Assembly: GCA_034401795.1 (NCBI GenBank)
Contig: CM067366.1
Location: 79,927,647-79,991,646, forward strand
Direction: 5' to 3'
Length of the DNA stretch: 64,000 nt
Source: Chaetoderma sp. LZ-2023a
Lineage: Eukaryota > Mollusca > Caudofoveata > Chaetodermatida > Chaetodermatidae
Shown here one piece after another: positions 57,601 to 64,000 of this stretch (positions are counted from its first letter, which is position 1; every line of letters starts with the position of its first letter). The notes under the pieces were generated by a model, which was given only the letters and a program-made list of their open reading frames with translations, was not told the DNA's origin and ran no database searches. Both the position numbers and the translations under genes were made by a program.

Positions 57601-59856
57601 AAGATATAAATCTATGTATGTACTGGGCCAGTTTTTCAGCCTTTCAGATTCTTGTGCTTACTCACTGAGGCAGGAATACCAGCCTTTCAGGATCTTGTGC
57701 TTACTCACTGAGACAGGAATACCAGCCTTTCAGATTCTTGTGCTTACTCACTGAGGCAGGAATACCAGCCTTTCAGGTTCTTGTGCTTACTCACTGATGG
57801 AGGAATACCAGCCTTTCAGGTTCTTGTGCTTACTCACTGATGGAGGAATACCAGCCTTTCAGGTTCTTGTGCTTACTCACTGAGGCAGGAATACCAGCCT
57901 TTCAGGTTCTTGTGCTTACTCACTGAGGCAGGAATACCAGCCTTTCAGGTTCTTGTGCTTACTCACTGATGCAGGAATACCAGCCTTTCAGGTTCTTGTG
58001 CTTACTCACTGAGGCAGGAATACCAGGCTTTCAGATTCTTGTGCTGACTACTCACTGAGGCAGGAATACCAGCCTTTCAGGTCTCATCGGGGTTAAGTAA
58101 AATGATAAAAGTTAAATTTTTTGGTTTTTTTTTTACTTAAGCTCAATGTGAGAGTGGCCGCTATTGAAATAAGCTCACGGTTCAAAAGGTTAAGGTTTGT
58201 GCTTTAAATTTTGAGTTTCATTCACACCTCTGTATTCTTTGTAGATCGATTAGACGACGCTGTACAGTTATTCACAGAGTGTTTAAAGAACAACCCTCAC
58301 TCCGCAGCCATATATGCAAAACGTGCCAGGTATGGATATTATTCGCACAAATTATTTAATATAATGAATCATTTTTCCCTAATGGTGAAATTAGGTGAGG
58401 AAAAATCAATTTTCACATCGCACGTGTCCGTTTGCACACAAAAGACTTTAGTAAAAAGAATTAGCCCTGGAATAACTTACTAGGTTATTGAGTCAGTCAT
58501 TCCAGGGCTAAATTGTCTAAAATAGACCCTGCATATGGACATTATTAGCTCACTTGGCCCTTTGTGTGCTTATGCCATGGCAACCGGCCATCGTCTGTCC
58601 ATCGTTCGTCTGTCAAATAGCTTCTTCTTTACAGTTTGACCGATTTCAACCATATTTTGCTGGGAGGATCCTATTCTGGTATGCTCCAGTATTTCTATTC
58701 AGAATTTGATTGTTCAATTATTTTGAATGAAAATAATAGATTTTATCTATCAAAGATATACAATTTTTCATGACGGAGCTAGATACGTCATTCACTACAC
58801 ATTATTACTGATACTATCCTGCGTGGGATGTAATTGATTATGACTTCATATACTTGACTGACAGATCAGATCTCTCCATTATAGATCTTACATGTATGAA
58901 AATTGCGATCAGAAAACTGATAATTAATGCAGAAATGTGGGTCCAATAAATAATCTCTTGAAGCTTAGTATCCCACCAAACTGGTGAACGCCAGAAATAT
59001 ACCTAAGCCTTGAAATCTATTCTCATTTGCAGACCATGAGAAGACTATTTTGAAGATTTATCACTGGAATCTGTTGCTCAGTTATTGAACCAGGCACTTT
59101 AATGTTAATTATTCTCCCCCCCCCCCCCCCCCCACTCACTGCACCCCCACCCACCCACATTATTTTGTGGGTCAGTCAGCTCGTCCCTCCATCCATCCAT
59201 GCCTTTGTCTCTGAGTTTGTGTCTGTCCGTTCGTGCAAATTTTGGGTTTTCGTTCAATAACTTTATTTTTGCTTGGAGTATTGTGACGAAACCTCATAAC
59301 TAAACCTTCTACTTGAATGTGTTATTGAATAGGTTAGTAATCTCATGTGGCTAGTTTATAATTATTAGCTCCCATTTGTCTGTGTATCCATCCATATGTC
59401 TATCCAAATCAATGGGATTATATCATCCCACGAACATGGGGGGGGGGGATTATTTGATTTATATCATCTAGTTTTTAAAAAAGTTCTCTTGTCCTGCAGA
59501 TGGACATTGTTAAAGACCACTGAAAAGGTCAGTTTTAATTGGCTGGACAATTAAAGGATTAAAATTCCTTTTCTGCACAGCCTTAGCAATGATTCTTCTG
59601 TTCTTCATTTTGTTGCAAAACAAAATAATTTTATTTTAAACAAAATAATTTTATTTTCAGATCGTGAACTAAAATTGGTGTCGTTAGTTGTTTTCAAGGT
59701 TGTGTTCAATGTGTATATCTTTGATATTTAATAAATCTTTTTCAGCACCCTACTGAGACTGAAAAGGCCAAATGCAGCAATACGTGACTGCACAAGAGCA
59801 ATTGAATTAAACCCAGACTCGGCACAGGCATTTAAATGGAGGGGAAAAGCTAATCG
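40614..59856 (+). CDS. ST13: Hsc70-interacting protein (Hip), 5' part, six exons
   Basis: Join 40614-40729, 49493-49592, 52135-52213, 56712-56849, 58245-58329 and 59746-59856. This gives 209 codons plus two bases, with GT-AG introns and consistent phases (2, 0, 1, 1, 2, 2). Hip is a cytosolic cochaperone that binds the Hsp70 ATPase domain and stabilises its ADP state. The N-terminal dimerisation region is in exon 1. A linker with a long Glu run follows in exons 2-4. TPR units begin at exon 5 ([22 protein letters not shown]) and continue in exon 6 ([26 protein letters not shown]), matching the human protein closely. The rest of the TPR domain, the charged region and the DP/STI1-like C-terminus lie beyond 64000. 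The introns are filled with mobile elements. Confidence 0.95.
40927..41284. mobile_element. MITE family B, copy in Hip intron 1
   Basis: It starts AATGTACCTTTCCGGTTTTAGC and ends ACTCTGGAAAGGTGAATT. Its centre has GTTGAATATTTTGAA facing TCAAATATTCAAC. It is the same family as 50416-50800, where both ends are clearest. Confidence 0.8.
41540..42620 (+). repeat. Diverged tandem repeat, 270-285 bp unit
   Basis: A block of the form CTAGACCATTTCAGATAGAAACTTGAAACTTTGG recurs at about 41680, 41948, 42227 and 42510, with an incomplete copy at 41561. Each unit also has GTGCATGACAC, CCCCAGGGG and ATTTTGATCTTGGGTCAAACTGAG. There is no coding sequence. Confidence 0.85.
43010..43349. mobile_element. MITE family B, copy 2 in Hip intron 1
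   Basis: It starts AATGGACCTTACCAGTTTTAGC and ends CTCTGGAAAGGTGAACT. It has the same central facing AATATTTTG / CAAAATATT arms and AATATTTATTAAATAG block. Confidence 0.85.
43350..44319. other. Non-coding intron sequence with ATCGCAATTAT repeats
   Basis: AATAATCGCAATTAT motifs at 43360-43580 lead to AATCGTGCGACCCTAG at 43597-43612, as at 11445-11535. No gene is seen in the rest. Confidence 0.5.
45405..46840 (+). pseudogene. Broken DIRS Gag, copy 2
   Basis: The Cys-rich start ([19 protein letters not shown]) follows a TTTTTAG acceptor-like site with no ATG in frame. The frame shifts near 45550, and the rest is spread over 45555-46206, 46041-46346 and 46476-46803. A stop at about 46809-46811 precedes the large deletion. 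Compared with copy 1 it is clearly non-functional. Confidence 0.8.
46850..48272 (+). pseudogene. Broken DIRS methyltransferase-like region and tyrosine recombinase, copy 2
   Basis: The part before about 47010 matches the methyltransferase-like domain ([12 protein letters not shown]). A 17-base loss between two CGATA repeats near 47003 changes the frame compared with copy 1. The recombinase part ([21 protein letters not shown] onward) is stopped by TGA near 47776. Later pieces carry changes at expected active-site surroundings: AQLHCESS in place of AQWHCESS, and FTDYCMRD in place of FTDYYMRD. Confidence 0.85.
48581..48668 (+). repeat. (GT)n microsatellite in DIRS copy 2
   Basis: About 88 bases of GT with GC interruptions. 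It lies at the place where copy 1 has a poly-G run (about 40056-40065). Confidence 0.95.
49493..49592 (+). CDS. ST13: Hip coding exon 2
   Basis: Acceptor TTTTCTTCAG, donor AAG|GTAATA. It completes the split codon from exon 1 and encodes [20 protein letters not shown] and a Pro-rich end. It corresponds to the variable linker after the dimerisation region. Confidence 0.9.
49600..49800. mobile_element. Foldback MITE family A in Hip intron 2
   Basis: It starts just after exon 2 with TTAACCCCTTAAACCCATTA, has CTTGAGAAATGGCC and GAGCCAGTCATTCCAGTG, and ends with a GGGGTTAA-type end. Degenerate. Confidence 0.6.
49801..50415. other. Non-coding Hip intron 2 sequence
   Basis: A frame at 50096-50359 (87 codons) has no recognisable pattern. 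Nothing else was recognised. Confidence 0.45.
50416..50800. mobile_element. MITE family B, best-preserved ends
   Basis: The terminal inverted repeats AATGGACCTTTCCAG (50416-50430) and CTGGAAAGGTCCATT (50786-50800) are perfect over 15 bases. Central arms GTTGAATATTTTGAAACTAA and TTAGTTTCAAAATATTCAAC also pair. Confidence 0.9.
50801..52134. other. Remainder of Hip intron 2, no gene
   Basis: A 49-base block (51801-51849, AACCTGAAAGCATC and CCATATCCACACATTATAAT) returns at 52656-52704 in intron 3. A segment with AAAATCGGTCCAGCAGTTTC (about 51520) looks like an interspersed repeat. No exon or RNA was recognised. Confidence 0.5.
52135..52213 (+). CDS. ST13: Hip coding exon 3, glutamate-rich
   Basis: Acceptor ATTTTTGCAG, donor CG|GTATGT. 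It encodes [20 protein letters not shown] followed by EMESDI. The Glu run is longer than in the human protein, but the ESD segment is shared. Confidence 0.9.
52330..52533. mobile_element. Foldback MITE family A, degenerate, intron 3
   Basis: AATGGTCAAGCTGTCCAAAACC at the left, GAGCCAGTCATTC inside, and TTGACTATTAAAAGGTTAAT at the right, in family order. Confidence 0.6.
52995..53400. mobile_element. Foldback MITE family A, tandem pair, intron 3
   Basis: Two units in tandem. 53100-53314 is the near-identical counterpart of 32681-32895. Arms CCTCTGGAATGACTGA and GAGCCAGTCATTCCAG face each other. Confidence 0.85.
53632..53861. mobile_element. Foldback MITE family A, intron 3
   Basis: A strong hairpin: TCACCACTGGAATG and TAACCGAGCCAGTCATTCCA, with flanking GTCCATTTACAGGCCAAGAG and its approximate complement. 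It ends AATTAAAGGGTTAG. Confidence 0.8.
53990..55462. mobile_element. Second non-autonomous hAT element with 8-bp target duplication
   Basis: The element 53998-55454 (1457 bases) begins TAGGGCGGTGCGGTT and ends, on the other strand, TAGGGCTGTGCGGTT. Perfect duplications CCTGCCAC flank it (53990-53997, 55455-55462). No transposase. Its ends resemble those at 28023 and 17472. Confidence 0.92.
55480..55830 (-). mobile_element. MITE family B, reverse orientation, intron 3
   Basis: On the minus strand it has CCAAATCTC-type remains of the family start and an AATATTCAACAGAATATTTATTAAATAG block (55641-55670). It has lost clear ends and directly follows the hAT element. Confidence 0.65.
55848..55967. 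mobile_element. Half of a foldback MITE family A
   Basis: AAGCCAGTCATCCTAGTGGT followed by AAATTTTCAAAAAGTTGTCT and ending TTGACCATCAAAGGGT, the right arm only. Confidence 0.6.
56069..56283. mobile_element. Foldback MITE family A, intron 3
   Basis: Starts TTAACCCTATAATGGTCAGG, has TGGTCTCTTTGAATT, and facing ATGAGTGGCTCGTTAACC and GAGCCAGTCATTTCAGTG. Confidence 0.7.
56712..56849 (+). CDS. ST13: Hip coding exon 4
   Basis: Acceptor TGTGTTTACAG, donor GATG|GTATGT. It encodes [20 protein letters not shown] and ends MEALGD. It matches the human segment from the GVIEPD-type motif to the first TPR. Confidence 0.93.
57071..57559 (+). repeat. 26-bp minisatellite, about 19 copies, Hip intron 4
   Basis: The unit is TAAGCGCAATAACTTGAAAGGCTGGT (pieces TAAGCGCAATAACTTGAA and AGGCTGGT), highly uniform, with one short unit near 57420. 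No spacers occur between units, so it is not a CRISPR-like array. Confidence 0.97.
57637..58080 (+). repeat. 43-bp minisatellite, about 10 copies, Hip intron 4
   Basis: The unit is CAGCCTTTCAGGTTCTTGTG followed by CTTACTCACTGAGGCAGGAATAC. Its first 24 bases are close to the reverse complement of the 26-bp unit of the array at 57071-57559, 77 bases away. Confidence 0.97.
58245..58329 (+). CDS. ST13: Hip coding exon 5, first TPR
   Basis: Acceptor ATTCTTTGTAG, donor CAG|GTATGG. It encodes [20 protein letters not shown] and AIYAKRA, the first TPR and the start of the second. Confidence 0.93.
58395..58555. mobile_element. Foldback MITE family A, intron 5
   Basis: Facing AGCCCTGGAATAACTTACTA and GAGTCAGTCATTCCAGGGCT arms form a strong hairpin. 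Outer parts are decayed. Confidence 0.65.
58556..59745. other. Non-coding remainder of Hip intron 5
   Basis: It holds a C18 run at 59116-59133, a decayed family-A fragment at about 59010-59110 and another near 59490-59570. A 15-base sequence CAAAATAATTTTATT is repeated at 59622 and 59641. No gene seen. Confidence 0.5.
59746..59856 (+). CDS. ST13: Hip coding exon 6, second TPR
   Basis: Acceptor TCTTTTTCAG, donor TCG|GTATGA. It encodes [20 protein letters not shown] and FKWRGKANR, among the best conserved parts of Hip. The next exon is not in the window. Confidence 0.94.
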
Positions 59857-61101
59857 GTATGAAATTTATAAACATGTTTCAAATTCAGGTGTTTGCACTT
59901 TAATCGTAAAGATTGGTCAGGAAAATTTATGCTTATTGAATGCCCATTTACATGTCCATTTACGGACTAAGAGATTGGCATTTTTGAAAATTTGCTACTG
60001 ATGTGACTGGCTTGGTTAGATCCATCACCCATCTCTAGTCTCCACAAGTGTGAAAGTTATGACACACCATTATCATATCATTTCAATCAAACCAGCCACA
60101 ACAGAAATGACATGCGCTTCAGGATCATTCAGCTCTTGTCCTCTGACCCCAAAGATCCAAAATCCGCCCTTGGAGGAGACAGAAAGAATGTCATTGGATC
60201 CACCAGCTCCACACCATGGACCCGATAGGAATTAACCTAGCAGTGTACGTCTTTACAAGATTTCTGTTTTGGGGACCCAACTGCCTATTGAACCTCTCAA
60301 CGTCGTTGTTACAGCATTGTATTGTGTATTTGAGAAGCTAGTTTGGCTGGAATCTGTTGCTGCTTTACACAGGAACTTAATGGATTGAATTTAATTTTAA
60401 AATATCCTGTGACTTACTCTTTGGTTGCTTTGAAATCGACACTGGAATCTCAGCATATGAATGAAATCTAACCAATGCTTACTGACAATTGACCAGCTAA
60501 CAGGATATTGAGGATAATAAAGTAGACGATTGCGGTTTGTTCTTACTCTCCACCCCTCCCTGATGCAGCTGATTCATTATCATACTCCAATCCGCTCTAC
60601 ATGCTGGTTAGAGCTGAGTATTCGCCATATCAGGTTCCTGTTACGTGAAGCTTAGATTTAACACGTTAACGGTCAAGCCGACCACAAATGACTATTGGCA
60701 GGCCAAGTGAAGGCTATTTTTGAAACTTTCCCACTGAAATGTAACCGTTAAATTAAAAATTTAAATTTTAATTTTCTTGACAAATCTTGGCCATTAAAGC
60801 TGAATAAATTGTTGTCTAGGTAATTGTGACATTTTCCTGAATTATTCACAATATTTGTCTTATCGACTCCACCGGTTTCACAATTTTTGGTTCTCGTATG
60901 GCAGAGGCAGGATTTGAACCAGTGGTGCATGAGTTGAACTCGTCACCTCTGTATCACCTGTTGTACCATGTAACACCTGTTGTCCTAGGTGTCGAGAGAG
61001 GCTCATACATAAACAGCATTGGGTTTGAATTGTCCCTCTGATTGATGATCTTCAAAATTGCGAGACCCGTCATAGAGTTGAAGAGGCACATGCTGTGTAA
61101 A
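59857..61101. other. Hip intron 6, start
   Basis: Decayed family-A fragments lie near 59915-60010 and 60665-60800. A 61-codon frame at 60050-60235 has neither Hip-like sequence nor good splice sites. No exon was recognised. Confidence 0.5.
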
Positions 61102-61475
61102 TAATGGATGAATCCACTTTTAGCTATGTCACGTCCATCTCTAGCTAAGATCCGCCCATGCATTGCGCGTGCCGGGATCGATTTATATACTTTGAATCCT
61201 GAATATCTAGAATGCCAATTTCATGGTAACTACAGCTACCCTGTTGAATATTTTTAAATTAATTTGACGCTGGGACCCAGTCATATTAATTTCAAAATAT
61301 TCCACACAATCTTTATTAAATAGTCAAGACAGACAGATCGTACAACTGAAAGACTATTCCATGTTCATGGCGGAGAATTGTCTGTCAATTATGATTGCGA
61401 CATCAACCTATATGTGACGTAATTTATTAAAACATCAAAGCTTGAGTGACGGATTGGATTCATCCAATCATTAAC
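61102..61475. mobile_element. MITE family B, degenerate, intron 6
   Basis: AATGGATGAATCCACTTTTAGC, then facing GTTGAATATTTTTAAATTAA and TTAATTTCAAAATATTC, then TTTATTAAATAG. Confidence 0.65.
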
Positions 61476-61665
61476 TTGTTTTCTGTGCGTGTAATTTGTT
61501 TTCTGTGCATGTAACTTGGCATCCACCAGCGTGAGTGTGTGAGTTATGTTAGTGTTCTATCTGTTCTTACATGTCTTAGCATTAAAAATTGTGTAATTAA
61601 ACATTACCAACGATGCTGAGCCGAGTAATTACTTGGAAAAAAGCTGCTTACGTTTAATCTTATTG

Positions 61666-61753
61666 TCCCCAACGATATTTACCGGGACATTAAGCATTAC
61701 CTGTCGAGTCCCCAACGATATTTACCGGGACATTAAGCATTACCTGTCGATAC
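61666..61753 (+). repeat. 44-bp perfect tandem duplication
   Basis: GTCCCCAACGATATTTACCG through CATTACCTGTCGA occurs twice in a row with no difference in the shared bases. Confidence 0.9.
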
Positions 61754-61936
61754 CATCCGTCCATCTGTGCTCACAAAGTTTAATACAAAACAATCTTAGA
61801 AAGCCTACATGGGATGTCACATGAAATTTGCAATGTTAGTGCTGTGTGTCAATGGCCCACTGTAGACTGAACCAATGGATATATTCATTATTCCTCCTGA
61901 AAGCATAACCTGAAGAAAGAAATCCATGTACGTTGT

Positions 61937-62346
61937 AATGGACCGTTCCGGTTTTAGCTATGCCCCGCCCATCTCTAGCAAAGCTCCACCCACACCTCGC
62001 TCGTATTGGGATCGATCGATCTCTGAACACCCTGACTATCAATTAAAAAAAAATACACAGGTAAGCTGTTGAATATTTTGAAACTAATTTGACTTGGTGC
62101 TGTTGCTACCTGAGGCAGCAACAGCGTCCAGTCAAATTAGTTTCAAAATACTCAACAGCATGTTTATTAAATAGCAAAGAATTACAAAGACATATAATTC
62201 ATACAACGTGTCAGCCTATTTGAGATTTGATAACGGTCTATATGGAACCCTTTGTGACATAATGATTGTGATGTCATCATACACGCACTGAGCTGATTAT
62301 GATGTCATGAGGTCAAATGATGGATGGATACTCTGGAAAGGTGCAT
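61937..62346. mobile_element. MITE family B, long copy, intron 6
   Basis: Starts AATGGACCGTTCCGGTTTTAGC and ends CTCTGGAAAGGTGCAT. Central arms GTTGAATATTTTGAAACTAA and TTAGTTTCAAAATACTCAAC. It closely resembles 40927-41284 but keeps the whole centre. Confidence 0.85.
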
Positions 62347-62392
62347 GAATTCACAAATGTCAAGTGAAATGTGAGCTGCACAGCTATTTTAT

Positions 62393-62610
62393 TAACCCTT
62401 TGATCATCAAGATTGTGACAAGTGATCCTGAGAATGGTTTAGTTTTTGGCCAAGAGAATATTTTATAAAATACACCTCAGGAATGACTGTCTCGATAACT
62501 GGTGCTGCTTTCGGTAGTAAGTTTTGTAAAAAATTTCGCTTAGCCTGCAAGTCAACATTTTCTACCAGAGAATCTTATTCACCAATTCTGAACATTAAAG
62601 TGTTAATTTA
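62393..62610. mobile_element. Foldback MITE family A, degenerate, intron 6
   Basis: TTAACCCTTTGATCATCAAG at the left, AGGAATGACTGTCTCGATAA inside and ACATTAAAGTGTTAA at the right. Confidence 0.65.
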
Positions 62611-62799
62611 ACTTTTAATGAAATTATGCACTATAGATAAATTCATTTCCTTATTTCGGAGACAATCTGATTGAAAGTTGATTTTGCCTTTGACATCAAT
62701 AGAGAAAAACAATGTTCAAATGATTACTTTATTGTCTTACCTGCGAAGCAAGAAGCAAGACATGGGTATCACTTTTCCGACAGCAGAAACGTTAAAGTT

Positions 62800-63600
62800 T
62801 GTTAATTTTTTTTTCAAATGACAATTTACTCACTAAAGAGTTATCGGATTTCCATAAAACCGTACAGATTTGTTCTATACAATGATTAGAACTACTCTGT
62901 ATCAAAATGAAATAGATTTTCTACATTTTTCCTGATTTTACGTAGTTTGAACTTAGTTGACCTTGGTGAAGTTTTTTCAAATGACAATTTACTCACTATA
63001 GAGTTATCGGATTTCCATAAAACTTGAGAGAGTTATTCTATATGATCATTAGGACTAGTGTGTATAAAAAAGAAATAGATTTAAAAAAGATTTTCCATGT
63101 TTTTCCTGCTTTTGAACTTAGAAAATTTTATGCCTTCAGGTTAATGATTTTTACTGCGGTTATGGTTTTCCAAACATTTTCATCAACAAGGGGTTACCCG
63201 ATTTGAATAAAACTACAGATTGGTTCTACATGATGATCAGAACTAGTCTGCATCAAAATTAAATTGAATTTTTAAATCCTTCCATACATTTGCGGTGTTT
63301 GAACTTGGGTTATTTCATGGTCCATTTGCATCCATGTTAAACTTTTTTCAAATGAGAATTTAGTAAACAATGGTTTATCTGATTCGATTAAACTTCACAG
63401 ATTCATTTTAGGTGATGATCCCGTGTCTAGCATGTCTGGACTGTGTTAAAAAGAAATAGACTTTGATTAGATTTTGACATATTTTTATGGGGGTGGACTC
63501 TGATTTTTGTATGGCGAATATGCATCCAGGTTCTGCTTATTATGCTGTGGTTAAGGTTTTTTCAAATGACAATTTGGTCAGACTTGGTGTACAAGGAGTT
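62800..63600 (+). repeat. Diverged tandem repeat of about 160-215 bp
   Basis: TTTTTTCAAATGACAATTTA starts units near 62810 and 62972, with more diverged starts near 63345 and 63558. Each is followed by GAGTTATCGGATTTCCATAA-like and TAGATTTT-like blocks. Non-coding. Confidence 0.8.
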
Positions 63601-64000
63601 ATTGTACTGCAGGCTGCTACCAGGCAGTGAGGATTTGTTGTTCAGTCTTAAAGTTATGCTTCGCCAAAGCTATGCTTGCCAGTTGTGTTATACCGTGTGT
63701 ACTTTGCTTCGACAAGTAGATTGTGATTTCAAAATGAGACTGTATCCGGTGGTCCATCATATTCTATAACAATTAATATATATACAGTTAAGCTATTTGC
63801 TATCTTCTGATAGCTTTGGTTATATAAATGTACATGTATGGCCTGGACATTATTTTTTCACTGAATATTTAGTCCAGGGAAGGCTGAGTTCTGCGATAAC
63901 ATGACGAGATATTTGGTATTTTCTGATATCTCTTGTTGCATTTAGCAAAACTTGTCAGCTTATGCTTCAGGATTGGTTAAGCCTAATGAAACACAACTTG
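63601..64000. other. Unassigned right edge, presumed Hip intron 6
   Basis: No exon was recognised. A 75-codon frame at 63542-63769 shows no Hip or other family pattern. Confidence 0.45.

Noticed and set aside
57071..58080. CRISPR-like array
   Set aside because: Units are contiguous without unique spacers, and the context is a eukaryotic intron.
60050..60235. Possible seventh Hip exon
   Set aside because: The sequence does not resemble the segment after the second TPR and has no suitable splice sites in phase.

Overview
The window looks like animal nuclear DNA. It has intron-containing genes, long AT-rich introns, non-LTR, DIRS, Tc1, hAT and retrovirus-like elements, MITEs and minisatellites. 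The mix (tyrosine-recombinase retroelements, CR1/L2-type LINEs ending in ATT repeats, a Ty3/gypsy element with a baculovirus-F-like envelope) suggests a marine invertebrate such as a mollusc, brachiopod or lancelet. The species cannot be named from the sequence.

Only one host gene is recognised. It is the 5' part of the gene for Hsc70-interacting protein (Hip/ST13), on the + strand, with six coding exons at 40614-40729, 49493-49592, 52135-52213, 56712-56849, 58245-58329 and 59746-59856. Exon phases agree throughout. The TPR domain is cut off by the end of the window.

1-11381: the last 68 bases of a 5' LTR, then the whole interior and 3' LTR of an errantivirus-like element (gag, protease-RT-RNase H-integrase, envelope), with stops and frameshifts. 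An apparently intact Tc1 transposon (5624-7277) is nested between pol and env. 11382-14484: two broken LINE fragments. 14485-21190: non-coding repeats. 21193-22427 (-): a decayed MULE-like transposase with a PHD finger. 22680-24879 (-): a CR1/L2-type LINE. 25000-33400: satellites, a LINE split by a non-autonomous hAT element with a perfect 8-bp target duplication, a MITE carrying a 151-bp satellite, and foldback MITEs.

33468-40562: a nearly complete DIRS element (inverted terminal repeats, internal complementary region, gag, RT/RNase H/methyltransferase-like ORF, tyrosine recombinase), ending about 50 bases before the first Hip coding exon. 44320-49190: a second, same-orientation DIRS copy in Hip intron 1 that has lost RT and RNase H. 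The later Hip introns hold at least two MITE families, a second hAT element and two facing minisatellites of mutually complementary sequence.

No wholly new system is proven. The strongest leads are the envelope-bearing retroelement and its unusual Pol tail, the DIRS pair around Hip exon 1 with a Cys-rich Gag start that lacks a conserved ATG, the inverted minisatellite pair, and the hairpin-forming MITEs in Hip introns.
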